43,597 nt of DNA from Prochlorococcus sp. AG-347-J06 (GCA_003281525.1 QCBT01000012.1:1-43597); one strand, 5' to 3'. Positions 31,946 to 43,000 are shown, counted from the first letter of the stretch. Notes: a model not told the origin generated them from the letters alone. Numbers and translations are program-made.

Positions 31946-33691
31946 TTAGTTCTTAACAATTTTGGTAGCGAGTTCTCTATCCCAAAGTTGTTTATAAAGT
32001 CCATTCACTTCTACTAAATCTTTATGAGACCCTTCTTGTACTATTTCTCCTTTATCCATTACTAAAACCCTATCACAGGTAGCTGCAACAGAAAGTTGGT
32101 GACTAATCATTATGATTGTTTTATTACTTCTATCACTCATTTCATCTATTATTTTTGCTGCTGTTTTATTATCTACGCTTGCTAATGCATCATCGAGAAC
32201 AACAATAGGAGAATCAACAAGTAGTGCTCTTCCTAGTGCAGTTCTTTGCCTTTGTCCACCACTTAATGTAATGCCTCTTTCACCAACAATAGTTTTAAAC
32301 CTGTGCGGAAAACTATTAATATCATCAATTAATCCAGCTTTTGTTGCACTTTCTTTAACTAAATAATTAGAAGCTTTGGGTTCTCCAAAACTTAGGTTTT
32401 CTGAGATTGTAGACGTAAATAAAAATGCTTCTTGAGGAACGATTGAAATATTTTTTCTAAGATCGCTTAACTTTAAAGTTTTTACATCAATTTCATCTAA
32501 AAATAATTGATTGTCTGGTATTTCAATAGTCCGTCCTAGAGACTTTGCTAGTGTTGTCTTTCCACAACCTACTGGGCCAACTATTGCAATAAGTTCTCCA
32601 GGATAAATTTTAAAAGTTAGACCGTTTAATGAATTAAATTTTGCTCCTTGATACTTTATTGTTAAATTTTTTGCTTCTAAGAATCCTTTAACCTTTCTTT
32701 TTAAAAATTTAGTTTCTGCTCTATCTACAATATTTGGATTGTTCTGAAAGATTTCTTCCACACGATCTAGACTTACTTGACCTAGTTGAAAAGTGTTTAA
32801 GGTAAAACCTAATAGAGCTGTAGGGAAGACAAGTCTTTCTACGTAAAGAATTAAAGCTACTAAACCACCTATCGAAATAAATCCACTCTCTAGTTGAAAA
32901 GTACCTAATGATAATAAAATCAATAATGAAATTGATGAAATACCTTGCAACAATGGGAAAAGTGTACTCGCTGTTCTTGCAAGTTTTATCGCTGAATTTC
33001 GATAGGCATTATTATATATATTAAATTCTTTTTTCTCAGCATTCTCTTGAGCATAAATTTTGATAGCACTTATGCCAGAAAGATCTTCTTGTATTAGATC
33101 ACTTAGTTTTGATAATGATTCTTGTTGAGCTTTTCTTTGATTAACCATTCTGCCGCCGAAGAGACTCACAATTCCAAGAATTAATGGAAATATCATTAAT
33201 GCTGATATTGTTAATGTTTTATTAATCGAAAACATTGATGGAATAGTGAATGAATAAGCTAATACAATGTTGCACAAGCTCAAAACAGTAAATCCTAAAA
33301 GTCTTCTTATGTTTTCAACATCGCTTGTAGCTCTACTAATAATGTCTCCACTGCCTTTCTTTTGAATCCATTCTGGATCTTGAATAAGTAAATGGTCAAA
33401 AAGTTTTTGACGAAGATTAACTTCCACTTTTCTACCTATGCCGAAGACAATCTGTCTTGAAAATAATCTTATTAAACCCATACAAGTTGCTAAAAATATT
33501 AGCCATAAAGATTTAGTAATAACAAATTCCGAAGAGAAACCATTTTGTAATTGGTCAATTATATTTTTTACTTCTAAGGGAATTACAACACTAAGTATAT
33601 TTACTACTAAGAGAGCTGCAGCTCCATATAAGAATTCTTTTTTGTAAGGTCTCAGGTATTTAGATATAATTTTTATATTTAAATTTTTCAT
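31946..33691 (-). CDS. ABC exporter, fused membrane and ATPase domains (MsbA/MDR type)
   Basis: Half-transporter of 581 residues. The N-terminal 300 residues carry six helices (YGAAALLVVNILSVVIPLEV, SLWLIFLATCMGLIRLFSRQ, RRLLGFTVLSLCNIVLAYSF, SMFSINKTLTISALMIFPLI). The C-terminal ATPase domain has Walker A IVGPVGCGKTTLAKSLGR, Q-loop IVPQEAFLFTSTISENLSFG, signature LSGGQRQRTALGRALLVD, Walker B IVVLDDALASVDN and MISHQLSVAATCDRV. It acts as a homodimer or with another half; substrate (lipid, drug or peptide) unknown. Confidence 0.88.
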   Translation of the reverse strand: MKNLNIKIISKYLRPYKKEFLYGAAALLVVNILSVVIPLEVKNIIDQLQNGFSSEFVITKSLWLIFLATCMGLIRLFSRQIVFGIGRKVEVNLRQKLFDHLLIQDPEWIQKKGSGDIISRATSDVENIRRLLGFTVLSLCNIVLAYSFTIPSMFSINKTLTISALMIFPLILGIVSLFGGRMVNQRKAQQESLSKLSDLIQEDLSGISAIKIYAQENAEKKEFNIYNNAYRNSAIKLARTASTLFPLLQGISSISLLILLSLGTFQLESGFISIGGLVALILYVERLVFPTALLGFTLNTFQLGQVSLDRVEEIFQNNPNIVDRAETKFLKRKVKGFLEAKNLTIKYQGAKFNSLNGLTFKIYPGELIAIVGPVGCGKTTLAKSLGRTIEIPDNQLFLDEIDVKTLKLSDLRKNISIVPQEAFLFTSTISENLSFGEPKASNYLVKESATKAGLIDDINSFPHRFKTIVGERGITLSGGQRQRTALGRALLVDSPIVVLDDALASVDNKTAAKIIDEMSDRSNKTIIMISHQLSVAATCDRVLVMDKGEIVQEGSHKDLVEVNGLYKQLWDRELATKIVKN

Positions 33692-33771
33692 TTTATTTTG
33701 CCGATATGATTAAGATAATGTTTCATTTTTGAATATGTGAGCTAATTTTATAAATGATTCAGTATTTATTT

Positions 33772-34068
33772 ATGGGTAACGAGCAAACTCATCCATTACA
33801 TGAAACAGACAAAATTATTATAGATTCTCTTATCACTAAAAAATCACCAGAAGATCTTGACTACATAAATTTAGCTAGATTAATAAATCGTTATACAAAT
33901 TTCCCAGGAGAAATTGAAATTAAAAATGATATTGAAAAAATTTTAAATTTTTGGATGATCTCTAAAGATCAACTTTTTTCAAAGACAAAAAATATTTGGT
34001 CAAAAAGCTTCAGGCCTTCTAATACAAATAAAGATTTAGTTGGCTCAGGTTTTGATACCTCAAATTAA
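33772..34068 (+). CDS. DUF3288 protein
   Basis: The 98-residue protein starts MGNEQTHPLHETDKIIIDSL and contains DYINLARLINRYTNFPGEIE and LNFWMISKDQLFSKTKNIW, matching the cyanobacterial DUF3288 family of unknown function. I take ATG 33772 instead of 33754, because the family opens with the E-Q-x-HP segment. It lies 80 bases from the divergent exporter and 30 bases before trpD, possibly one transcript. Confidence 0.8.
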   Translation: MGNEQTHPLHETDKIIIDSLITKKSPEDLDYINLARLINRYTNFPGEIEIKNDIEKILNFWMISKDQLFSKTKNIWSKSFRPSNTNKDLVGSGFDTSN

Positions 34069-34098
34069 ATTTGATCTGCGTAATTTTTCTTTAAATAA

Positions 34099-35133
34099 AT
34101 GTCTTCTAATCTATCAAACGCTCAAATCCTAAATAATTTGTTGGAGGGAAGGGACCTTGATGAATTAACTTCTAGATCTTTAATGCAAAGATGGCTTAAT
34201 GATGAAATTTCAGATGTTCAAACAGGAGCTTTTTTGAGTGCTTTGAGAGCAAAGAGTTCTACAGGTGTCGAACTAAGTTCTATGGCTGAGGAACTGTTAA
34301 ATGTTTGCAAATTGCCAGTAGCAAGACCCAATTTGTATTTGGTAGATACTTGTGGAACAGGGGGTGATGGAGCTAATACATTCAATATTTCAACTGCAGT
34401 TGCATTTGTAGCTGCATCTTGTGGGGTAAATGTTGCAAAACACGGAAATAAAAGTGCTAGTGGAAAAGTTGGCTCTGCTGATGTTTTGTTGAATCTTGGT
34501 TTGAATTTAAATTGTTCATTAGAAAAAGTAATCAATGCCGTAAGTGAAATTGGAATAACTTTTTTGTTCGCACCTGTTTGGCATAAATCTTTAATAAAAC
34601 TTGCTCCATTAAGGAAGACCCTGGGAATAAGGACAGTATTTAATCAACTTGGGCCATTGGTAAATCCTTTAAGACCCAATGCGCAAGTTTTGGGTGTTGC
34701 TTCTGAGGATCTTTTGAAACCCATGGGAAGCGCCCTTTTGAAAATGGGAATGAATAGAGCAATAGTCGTTCATGGGTCTGGTGGCCTTGATGAAGCTTCG
34801 CTTCAAGGAGAAAATAAACTAGTATTTATTGATAATGGTGAATTACGGTTCTCAGAAATAAATATTTCAGATTTTAACCATGAAAATATATCTAACGAAA
34901 AGCTTGTAGTTTGTGATGGTGATTCTAACGAGGAAATATTAAAGTCTGTCTTAGATGGTTCTGGACAAAAATCTCATATTGATGTGGTTGCCTTGAACTC
35001 TGCTTTAGTGCTTTGGGCCGCAGGTATTGAGGATGATTTAAATGAAGGATTTAATAAGGCTTTATTTTCGATTAATCAAGGAGATCCTTGGAAAAAGTTT
35101 TTACTTTTAAAAAATTACTTATCTACAAATTAA
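34099..35133 (+). CDS. trpD: Anthranilate phosphoribosyltransferase
   Basis: TrpD joins anthranilate to PRPP in tryptophan synthesis. The conserved [20 protein letters not shown] (PRPP-binding), [49 protein letters not shown] and [12 protein letters not shown] are all present. Length 344 is typical. It stands apart from other trp genes; carA starts 14 bases after its stop, which suggests cotranscription. Confidence 0.97.
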   Translation: MSSNLSNAQILNNLLEGRDLDELTSRSLMQRWLNDEISDVQTGAFLSALRAKSSTGVELSSMAEELLNVCKLPVARPNLYLVDTCGTGGDGANTFNISTAVAFVAASCGVNVAKHGNKSASGKVGSADVLLNLGLNLNCSLEKVINAVSEIGITFLFAPVWHKSLIKLAPLRKTLGIRTVFNQLGPLVNPLRPNAQVLGVASEDLLKPMGSALLKMGMNRAIVVHGSGGLDEASLQGENKLVFIDNGELRFSEINISDFNHENISNEKLVVCDGDSNEEILKSVLDGSGQKSHIDVVALNSALVLWAAGIEDDLNEGFNKALFSINQGDPWKKFLLLKNYLSTN

Positions 35134-35147
35134 TTAGTTTCAATTTT

Positions 35148-36287
35148 ATGATTAATCCATATAAGAAAAACGCGAAATTAGTTTTAAGTAATGGAATTGT
35201 ATTCCCAGGATTCTTTTTTGGTGCTTCTGGTACAGCTATTGGTGAAATAGTTTTTAATACGGGAATGACCGGATATCAGGAAGTTATTACTGACCCAAGT
35301 TACTATGGACAAATATTAACATTCACTTATCCTGAGATTGGAAATACTGGTATTAATTTTGAAGATTCAGAATCTGAAATTAATGTTAAAGGTATAATTG
35401 TTAGAAATTTTTCAACTAACAGCAGCAATTGGAGATCTAAAAAGAACTTTAATCAATGGTTAGTTGAGAAAAATATCATAGGTCTGTATGGTATCGATAC
35501 AAGAGCTCTTGTTAAAATTTTAAGATCTAATGGCGCGATGAATGGCGTTATTACTTCTTTAGATAAAACTGATGAAAGTTGTTTAAAAATAATTGATGAT
35601 ACGCCAAAGATGGAGGGTTTAAATTTATCAAAAGTTGTTTCAACAAATCAACAATATTTATGGAAAAGTCCTACGCAAACGAGTTTTGATGTAAGAAAAA
35701 GATATGATGAATCTTCTAAAAAGCTAAAAATAGTAGCAATTGATTTTGGAATTAAAAATTCAATTCTAAATAGACTTGCATCCCATGGTTGTGAAGTTTT
35801 GGTTTTACCCTCTCGCTCTTCTCTAGAGGATGTTTTGTCTAACAAGCCGGATGGTATATTTTTTTCAAATGGTCCAGGCGATCCTTCTTCTGTTTCTGAA
35901 GGTATTGACTTAGCAAAGTCACTCATTGAATATGGGGATATACCTATGTTTGGTATTTGCCTTGGCCACCAAATATTTGGATTAGCATTAGGAGGTTCAA
36001 CTTATAAATTACCTTTTGGACATCGTGGTTTAAATCATCCTTGCGGTGAAAAAAATAAAATTGAGATAACCAGTCAGAATCATGGTTTTGCTATTGATCC
36101 CAAGTCTCTATCAAAGGACTTAGTTAGAATTACCCATTATAACCTTAACGATAATACTGTAGCTGGCTTAGAGGTTTATAAAAAACCTATATTTAGTGTG
36201 CAATATCATCCTGAAGCAGGACCAGGCCCACATGATTCAGATTATTTATTTAAAAAATTTGTTTCTCTAATGTTAGAAAGATGTTGA
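35148..36287 (+). CDS. carA: Carbamoyl-phosphate synthase small (glutaminase) subunit
   Basis: CarA releases ammonia from glutamine for CarB, feeding arginine and pyrimidine synthesis. The N-terminal domain has NTGMTGYQEVITDPSYYGQI and FTYPEIGNTGIN; the class I glutaminase domain has FSNGPGDPS, FGICLGHQIFGLALGG with the catalytic cysteine, and VQYHPEAGPGPHDSDYLF with His and Glu. The start at ATG 35148 gives 379 residues, as usual; the frame is open upstream into trpD but not conserved there. Confidence 0.97.
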   Translation: MINPYKKNAKLVLSNGIVFPGFFFGASGTAIGEIVFNTGMTGYQEVITDPSYYGQILTFTYPEIGNTGINFEDSESEINVKGIIVRNFSTNSSNWRSKKNFNQWLVEKNIIGLYGIDTRALVKILRSNGAMNGVITSLDKTDESCLKIIDDTPKMEGLNLSKVVSTNQQYLWKSPTQTSFDVRKRYDESSKKLKIVAIDFGIKNSILNRLASHGCEVLVLPSRSSLEDVLSNKPDGIFFSNGPGDPSSVSEGIDLAKSLIEYGDIPMFGICLGHQIFGLALGGSTYKLPFGHRGLNHPCGEKNKIEITSQNHGFAIDPKSLSKDLVRITHYNLNDNTVAGLEVYKKPIFSVQYHPEAGPGPHDSDYLFKKFVSLMLERC

Positions 36288-36337
36288 CATATTGTTTTCT
36301 TTTGATTTGATAATTACATTTGATATATTATTTTTTT

Positions 36338-36354
36338 GGAGGTATTAGATCATA
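36338..36354 (+). promoter_or_regulatory. strong Shine-Dalgarno site paired with a non-AUG start (ATC/ATA)
   Basis: GGAGG at 36338-36342, then TATTAG and ATCATA. Strong ribosome sites of this type are scarce in the rest of the window. The TAG here also closes the frame upstream, so initiation must be within or after ATCATA. Confidence 0.5.
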
Positions 36355-36714
36355 GAAGATTTCCAGAAGTTAACCGTTTCTCTTAGAGGAAACCTTGAGG
36401 TTAAAACAAACATTATGGTTTTTACTTTTAAAGGCCAACTTGATGCTTTCTCAGAAAAACAATTTAAGTCTTTTGTTACTAATAATTTAAAAAATGACCT
36501 TCCATTCGTTATAGATCTTACAAAAATAGATTTTTTAGATTCCTCGGGGCTTGGAGCACTTGTTCAAACTGCAAAAGAATGCAAAAAGTCGAAACTTGGG
36601 TTCTCTGTCGTTGGCAATTCGAGAGTGGCCCAAACAATTAAACTTGTTCGTTTAGGCGATTTTCTTAACTTGAAGTCAAACCTAGAAGATTCATTAAATT
36701 ACTTAAGGAATTGA
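36349..36714 (+). CDS. STAS-domain protein (anti-sigma-factor antagonist-like), non-standard start
   Basis: A SpoIIAA-like STAS domain: GQLDAFSEKQFKSFVT, LPFVIDLTKIDFLDSSGLGA with the phosphorylatable serine, and VGNSRVAQTIKLVRLGDFL. The first ATG in frame (36415) would begin at VFTFKGQ and remove about 22 residues. Upstream the frame stays open and coding-like (IEDFQKLTVSLRGNLEVKTN) to a TAG at 36346-36348. A GGAGG ribosome site at 36338-36342 is 6 bases from ATC 36349 and 9 from ATA 36352; no ATG, GTG or TTG exists there. I infer initiation at a non-canonical codon. mrnC overlaps its stop. Confidence 0.75.
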   Translation: MIEDFQKLTVSLRGNLEVKTNIMVFTFKGQLDAFSEKQFKSFVTNNLKNDLPFVIDLTKIDFLDSSGLGALVQTAKECKKSKLGFSVVGNSRVAQTIKLVRLGDFLNLKSNLEDSLNYLRN

Positions 36715-37109
36715 ATTATTGGATTCAAAACTTGGCTCCTTATGGATCTCCCGAGGATATAGGTGTTATTCAACTTGCCTGGCTTGGAGATTCTGTTTGG
36801 GAGCTTCACCAAAGATTAAGACATGTTCATTTTCCTTTAAAATCTAAAGATCTCCATTTATCTGTAGTAAACGAAGTAAAAGCAAAATCTCAGTCAAAAT
36901 CATTAAGTCAAATTGAACATTTATTAAACTCGAATGAAATTGATCTAATAAGGCGTGCTAGAAATAAAACAAAGAGATATCCAAAGTCTTCTGACCCTAC
37001 CATATATTCCAGAGCAACTGGTTTCGAAACTCTCATTGGTTGGCTATTTTTAAAAGATCCTCAAAGATTATCAACACTTTTTGAATATTTGGAATTAAAA
37101 ATGTATTGA
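36711..37109 (+). CDS. mrnC: Mini-ribonuclease III
   Basis: This dsRNA-binding-domain-less RNase III family enzyme matures 23S rRNA ends. VIQLAWLGDSVWELHQRLRH holds the conserved GDxVxE of the active site, then KSKDLHLSVVNEVKA, RRARNKTKRYPKSSDPTIYS and ATGFETLIGWLFL with the second acidic helix. Length 132 is typical. The start TTG 36711 overlaps the STAS stop (TTGA), implying coupling. Immediately followed by the rRNA methyltransferase, a functional pairing. Confidence 0.9.
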   Translation: MNYWIQNLAPYGSPEDIGVIQLAWLGDSVWELHQRLRHVHFPLKSKDLHLSVVNEVKAKSQSKSLSQIEHLLNSNEIDLIRRARNKTKRYPKSSDPTIYSRATGFETLIGWLFLKDPQRLSTLFEYLELKMY

Positions 37110-37113
37110 ACCT

Positions 37114-38121
37114 ATGAAGAACTCCTCAAAAAAAAATTTTTTCGGAAAAGATAATAAAGAAAACAAAAAAAATTCTGAATTTGGTTATTACCCAAAAAAT
37201 ACAAAGCGTTCAGAAAAAAATGAAAGATTTTTTAATAACTCTGCTAAAAATAAGAATGTTGAAAATTTATATAAAAAAGATAAATTTAATACTTTTTCAC
37301 CTTTAAAAAGGAGAAAGCCAACTTTTAAATCTAATACAGAATTTCCTAATAAAAATCCTGATAACCATCAAGAGTTTTCTACTAAGAAGAATTTTGATGA
37401 TTGGATATGGGGTAAACATTCGGTTTATGAGGCTCTTAGTAGTGAAAGATCGATTAATAGGATTTGGTGTACTTCGGAAATCTTTTCTTCAGACAAATTC
37501 TATATTTTGCTTAAGGACCTTAAATTAAGAGGAGTCCTTATTGAAGAAGTTTCTTGGAACAGGCTTTCGCAATTAACTTACGGTGCTTCACATCAAGGCG
37601 TGGCATTGCAGTTAGCATGTTCTAAAACAATATCCCTAGAACAATTAATCGATTTTTCTAAACACAATTGCGCAAATCCTATAATACTTGCATTAGACGG
37701 TATAACTGATCCACATAATGTTGGTGCGATTATAAGATCAGCGGAAGCATTCGATTGCAAGGGTATCATTATTCCTCAGAGAAGATCCGCTGGATTAACG
37801 GGAACAGTCGCTAAGGTAGCTGCGGGAGCCTTAGAGCATTTACAAGTAAGTAGGGTTGTTAACTTAAATAGAGCACTTGAAGAGCTTAAGAAAAATGGTT
37901 ATCTTGTTGTTGGCTTATCTGGAGATGCTCAATTATCTATCTCAAATTTTCAAGAAAAAGCACCTTTGGTAGTAATAGTAGGCTCTGAAGATAAAGGCAT
38001 TTCCTTGCTTACTCAAAAAAAATGTGATTATCTTTTAAGCATTCCTCTTAAAGGTAAGACTTCAAGTTTAAATGCGTCTGTGGCTGCTGCCATATCACTA
38101 TTTCATTTGACTAGGAAATAA
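37114..38121 (+). CDS. rlmB: RlmB-type 23S rRNA (guanosine-2'-O-)-methyltransferase, SpoU/TrmH family
   Basis: The C-terminal 240 residues carry the SpoU fold: DDWIWGKHSVYEALSSERSI, LALDGITDPHNVGAIIRSAE (motif 1), IPQRRSAGLTGTVAKVAAGA (motif 2) and IPLKGKTSSLNASVAAAISL (motif 3, trefoil knot). It transfers a methyl group from S-adenosylmethionine to a ribose of 23S rRNA. The first 95 residues are low-complexity lysine and asparagine repeats (KKNFFGKDNKENKKNSEF), likely disordered and RNA-binding. Start ATG 37114 is 4 bases after mrnC. Confidence 0.9.
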   Translation: MKNSSKKNFFGKDNKENKKNSEFGYYPKNTKRSEKNERFFNNSAKNKNVENLYKKDKFNTFSPLKRRKPTFKSNTEFPNKNPDNHQEFSTKKNFDDWIWGKHSVYEALSSERSINRIWCTSEIFSSDKFYILLKDLKLRGVLIEEVSWNRLSQLTYGASHQGVALQLACSKTISLEQLIDFSKHNCANPIILALDGITDPHNVGAIIRSAEAFDCKGIIIPQRRSAGLTGTVAKVAAGALEHLQVSRVVNLNRALEELKKNGYLVVGLSGDAQLSISNFQEKAPLVVIVGSEDKGISLLTQKKCDYLLSIPLKGKTSSLNASVAAAISLFHLTRK

Positions 38122-38267
38122 TTTATTTATTAAAAATTAGTTTTTTAAAAGGCCTCTAAAATGTTGCTGTTTCAATACATTTATATGATTAATAAAAATT
38201 TATTGAATTTTCGCTACAAAATTGTATAGAATTTAACAAGAATTGATGGTCTTACAGGCCAATAAAA

Positions 38268-38483
38268 TTGATTAGAAACTTTGGAAACAACCTTGGCTTA
38301 GCCTGGTGGGCTAAAATTGAGACAGATCAACCTAGTTGTACTTACTGGTTCGGTCCATTTATTACTAAACGTAGTCTAAAAGAAAACATATCTTCTTTTA
38401 TTAAAGATCTTTCTGATGAAGGGTCTAAAAATATTAAACATAGTATGTTTCGCTGCAAAAAAGAAGAACCACTTACTGTTTGA
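38268..38483 (+). CDS. DUF1816 protein
   Basis: The 71 residues LGLAWWAKIETDQPSCTYWF, GPFITKRSLKENISSFIKDL and NIKHSMFRCKKEEPL fit the cyanobacterial DUF1816 family, a short alpha/beta domain also found near phycobilisome genes. Function unknown. The start is TTG 38268, as no ATG precedes the conserved WWAKI segment. It lies 31 bases before gatA. Confidence 0.8.
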   Translation: MIRNFGNNLGLAWWAKIETDQPSCTYWFGPFITKRSLKENISSFIKDLSDEGSKNIKHSMFRCKKEEPLTV

Positions 38484-38513
38484 TTACTTTTAATTTAAGA
38501 AATAAATCAAGAA

Positions 38514-39962
38514 ATGAATTTTGATTCTTTAAGAAAAGAAATTATTAACAATAATGCTTCTGTTAAGGAATTAGTTAATGATTTTTTTGCAAAAATAGAT
38601 TCTAAAGACCCTGAAATTAACTCATATATTTGTACTACAAAAGATTATGCTATTGCGCAAGCAGAGAACATTGATAAATTAATTCAAAATAAAGTAAAAC
38701 TGCCTCCTCTCGCGGGGATTCCAATAGCAATTAAGGATAATATCTGCACTAAAGGAGTTGCAACAACTTGTGCAAGTAAAATGCTCAAAAGCTTTGTTGC
38801 GCCTTATGAATCCACAGCTTCGAATAAATTATGGTCATCAGGTGGAATTTGTTTAGGAAAAACAAATTTAGACGAATTTGCGATGGGTAGTTCAACTGAA
38901 ACTTCTGTATTTGGTGTTACTTCAAATCCTTGGGATATTAATAGAGTGCCAGGAGGTAGTTCAGGCGGTAGTGCTGCTTCAGTTGCAGCTGGATTTTGTT
39001 CAGCGGCTATAGGTTCTGATACAGGAGGATCAATAAGGCAACCAGCTTCTTTTTGTGGCGTCGTCGGTCTTAAACCAACTTATGGCAGAGTTAGCAGATG
39101 GGGACTTGTAGCATTTGCTAGCTCTCTTGATCAAATTGGTCCAATTACAAATACTGTCTCGGATGCGGCTGAAATTCTTTATTCAATATCTGGTAAAGAC
39201 CCCTTTGACTCAACATGTCTTGATAATCCAGTACCAAATTATTTGACTGAGCTAAATAAATCTATAAAGGGTTTAAAAATTGGAATCATTAAAGATTGTT
39301 TTGATCACCCAGGGCTTAATCTAGAAGTTAAGGAATCTGTTCTTTCTGGAGTTGATAGATTCCAAGATTTAGGGGCTGAAATTATCGAAGTTGAATGTCC
39401 TAGATTTAACGATGGAATTGCAACATATTATGTCATTGCACCATCTGAAGCCTCAGCAAATTTAGCCAGATATGATGGAGTTAAATATGGCTACAGATCG
39501 AATGAAGGTTTAAATCTTATAGATATGACTTCAAAAAGTAGAGCTGAAGGTTTTGGAGATGAAGTGCAAAGAAGAATTTTGATAGGTACTTATGCTTTGT
39601 CAGCTGGATACAGTGATGCTTATTACAAGAAGGCACAAAAAGTTAGGACACTTATAAGAAAAGATTTTGATAATGCTTTTAAGAAAGTAGATATTTTATT
39701 AACTCCAACTTGCCCAACCACTGCTTTTTTGAAGGGAGATTTTGTCAATGATCCACTTTCAATGTATCTTTCTGATCTGTTAACTGTTCCTGCTAATTTA
39801 GCCGGCCTTCCAGCGATCAGTATTCCTTGTGGTTTTGATACTAAAGGATTACCTATTGGAATGCAATTAATTGGCAATGTATTAGAAGAAGATAGAATAT
39901 TGAATGCTGCAAATATCTTTGAAATTGATGCTCAGGTAATTAAGAACAGACCTTTATTTTAA
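38514..39962 (+). CDS. gatA: Glutamyl-tRNA(Gln) amidotransferase subunit A
   Basis: GatA releases ammonia from glutamine to convert Glu-tRNA(Gln) into Gln-tRNA(Gln) within GatCAB. The amidase triad is visible: Lys in [12 protein letters not shown], cis-Ser and the nucleophilic Ser in [17 protein letters not shown] and [40 protein letters not shown] and [13 protein letters not shown] complete the profile. Length 482 is typical. Nothing unusual. Confidence 0.97.
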   Translation: MNFDSLRKEIINNNASVKELVNDFFAKIDSKDPEINSYICTTKDYAIAQAENIDKLIQNKVKLPPLAGIPIAIKDNICTKGVATTCASKMLKSFVAPYESTASNKLWSSGGICLGKTNLDEFAMGSSTETSVFGVTSNPWDINRVPGGSSGGSAASVAAGFCSAAIGSDTGGSIRQPASFCGVVGLKPTYGRVSRWGLVAFASSLDQIGPITNTVSDAAEILYSISGKDPFDSTCLDNPVPNYLTELNKSIKGLKIGIIKDCFDHPGLNLEVKESVLSGVDRFQDLGAEIIEVECPRFNDGIATYYVIAPSEASANLARYDGVKYGYRSNEGLNLIDMTSKSRAEGFGDEVQRRILIGTYALSAGYSDAYYKKAQKVRTLIRKDFDNAFKKVDILLTPTCPTTAFLKGDFVNDPLSMYLSDLLTVPANLAGLPAISIPCGFDTKGLPIGMQLIGNVLEEDRILNAANIFEIDAQVIKNRPLF

Positions 39963-40046
39963 ATTTGTATTAATAATTAATTTGTAATCACAAAGTATAG
40001 ATCTTTTAGAAATTTTCTCTATCTTATATATATAAATTACTTGAAT

Positions 40047-43000
40047 ATGGCTTTCGTTCCGCTTCATAATCATAGTGACTACAGCTTACTTGATGGTGCT
40101 AGTCAAATATCAAAAATTGTAGATAGAGCTTGTGATCTTGGAATGGAATCGATAGCTCTTACTGATCATGGAGTTATGTATGGTGTTCTTGATTTGGTGA
40201 AGAAGTGTAAAGAGAGAGGTATAAAACCAATTATTGGTAATGAAATGTACGTGATTAATGGTTCTATTGATGATCCTCAACCAAAAAAAGAAAAAAGATA
40301 TCATTTAGTGGTGTTAGCAAAAAATTATACTGGTTATAAAAATCTAGTGAAGTTGACAACAATTAGTCACCTAAATGGGATGAGAGGTCGAGGCATTTTT
40401 TCTCGACCATGTATTGATAAATCTCTTTTAAGCAAATATAGTGATGGTCTGATAGTGTCTACAGCTTGCCTTGGCGGAGAGATACCTCAAGCTATCTTAA
40501 AAGGTAGATTAGACGTAGCAGAGGATATTGCTCTTTGGTATAAAAAATTGTTTGAAGATGACTTTTATCTTGAAATACAAGATCATGGCTCTATTGAGGA
40601 TAGAATTGTTAACGTTGAATTAATAAAAATTGGGAAGAAGCACCAAATAAAAGTCATCGCCACCAACGACGCCCACTACTTATCAAACATGGATGTTGAA
40701 GCTCATGACGCTTTGCTTTGTGTATTAACGGGAAAACTAATAAGTGATGAAAAAAGATTGAGATATACAGGTACAGAATACATTAAAAGTGAAAATGAAA
40801 TGCTTGAACTCTTTAAAGATCATATTGATGATGAATCAATTATTGAGGCAGTGAACAATACAGTAGAAATTTCTAAAAAAGTTCAAGTATTTGATTTGTT
40901 TGGTAATTATAGAATGCCAAAATTCCCTCTTAACGAAGATACAGATTCAATTTCTTTCCTTACACAATTATCTAATAAAGGCCTTTTAAAAAGACTTAAA
41001 AAAAATGATATTTCAGAAGTTGATGAGAATTATAAAAAAAGACTATCTTCCGAATTAAAAATTATTAAAGATATGGGCTTCCCAGATTATTTTTTGGTTG
41101 TTTGGGACTACATCAAATTTGCTAGAGATAACTCTATCCCTGTAGGACCAGGTAGAGGTTCTGCGGCAGGCTCACTAGTAGCTTATGCTCTTCAGATTAC
41201 AAATATAGATCCTGTTGAGCATGGATTGTTGTTTGAGAGATTTTTAAATCCAGCAAGAAAGTCTATGCCTGATATTGATACCGACTTTTGTATTGATAGG
41301 AGAAATGAAGTTATTGATTATGTTACTAATCGTTATGGAGAGGATAAAGTTGCGCAAATAATTACTTTCAATAAGATGACATCTAAGGCTGTTTTAAAAG
41401 ATGTTGCAAGGGTTCTAGATATCCCATATGGAGAGGCTGATAAATTGGCTAAGTTAATACCGGTTGTAAGAGGGAAACCTTATAAATTAAATGAAATGAT
41501 TGATAAGAATTCTCCTAGCAAGGATTTTAGAGATAAATATATTAATGATAATAGGGTGAAAAAATGGGTTGATTTGGCTTTGAGAATTGAAGGAACTAAT
41601 AAAACATATGGAGTTCATGCTGCTGGAGTTGTTATCGCATCAGATCCTCTTGACGAACTTGTACCTCTTCAAAGAAATAATGAAGGACAAATAATAACCC
41701 AATATTCTATGGACGATATCGAATCACTTGGATTATTGAAAATGGATTTCTTGGGTCTTAAGAATCTTACGATGATTGAAAAGACAGTTTCTCTTATTAA
41801 TCAATCTACTGGAAAGAAAATAAATATTGATGAGTTACCACAAAACGATGGTAAAACCTTTGATCTTATAGGGAGGGGAGATCTTGAAGGTATTTTTCAA
41901 CTTGAATCTTCTGGCATGAAACAAGTCGTTAAGGATTTTAAACCTAATTCTCTAGAGGATATTTCGTCCATACTGGCTCTTTATAGACCTGGTCCTCTTG
42001 ATGCAGGCCTTATACCTAAATTTATAAATCGAAAAAATGGGAACGAAAAGATTGATTTCCCTCATCCTTTTATTAAGTCAATTCTCACTGAAACCTATGG
42101 AATTATGGTTTACCAAGAACAAATCATGAAAATTGCTCAAGACCTGGCCGGTTATTCTCTTGGTGATGCTGATTTACTTCGAAGAGCAATGGGGAAAAAG
42201 AAAGTTTCTGAAATGGTAAAGCATAGGAATATTTTTGTAGATGGTTCTATGAAGAAAGGTGTAAATGAAAAATTAGCAAATGATCTTTTTGATCAGATGG
42301 TTTTATTTGCAGAATATTGCTTTAACAAAAGCCACTCAACTGCTTATGGTGCTGTAACTTATCAAACTGCATTTTTAAAAGCCCATTTTCCTGTTGCATA
42401 TATGGCAGCCCTATTAAGCGTAAATTCTGGCTCTAGCGATAAGATGCAAAGATATATTTCTAATTGTTATTCCATGGGAATAGAAGTTATTTCACCGAGC
42501 ATTAATTTTTCTGGGGTTGATTTCACTATTAAGAATAATCAGATTTTATTCGGGTTATCTGCAATTAAGAATTTAGGGGATTCTGCAATAAGAAATATAA
42601 TTGAAAACCGTAATAGTTTGGGAACCTTTAAGTCATTATCTAATTTGTGCGACCGATTGCCTTCTAATATTCTTAACAAAAGAAGTCTTGAATCTCTAAT
42701 TCATTGTGGAGCTCTAGACGAGTTTTCAAATGATAATAATAGAGCTCAGTTATTGTCAGATCTTGAGCATGTTATTGAGTGGGCATCTTCAAGAAATCGT
42801 GATAGATTATCGGGCCAAGGAAATCTTTTTGACTCTAAACAAGAATTTTCTAATATTGCTTTTTCAGATTCACAACTAGCTAAGGTTGATGATTATTCAC
42901 TGATTGAGAAATTAAAGTTAGAGAAGCAGCTATTAGGTTTTTATTTATCTGATCATCCTCTAAAGCATTTAACTAAGCCAGCAAAACTTATATCACCAAT

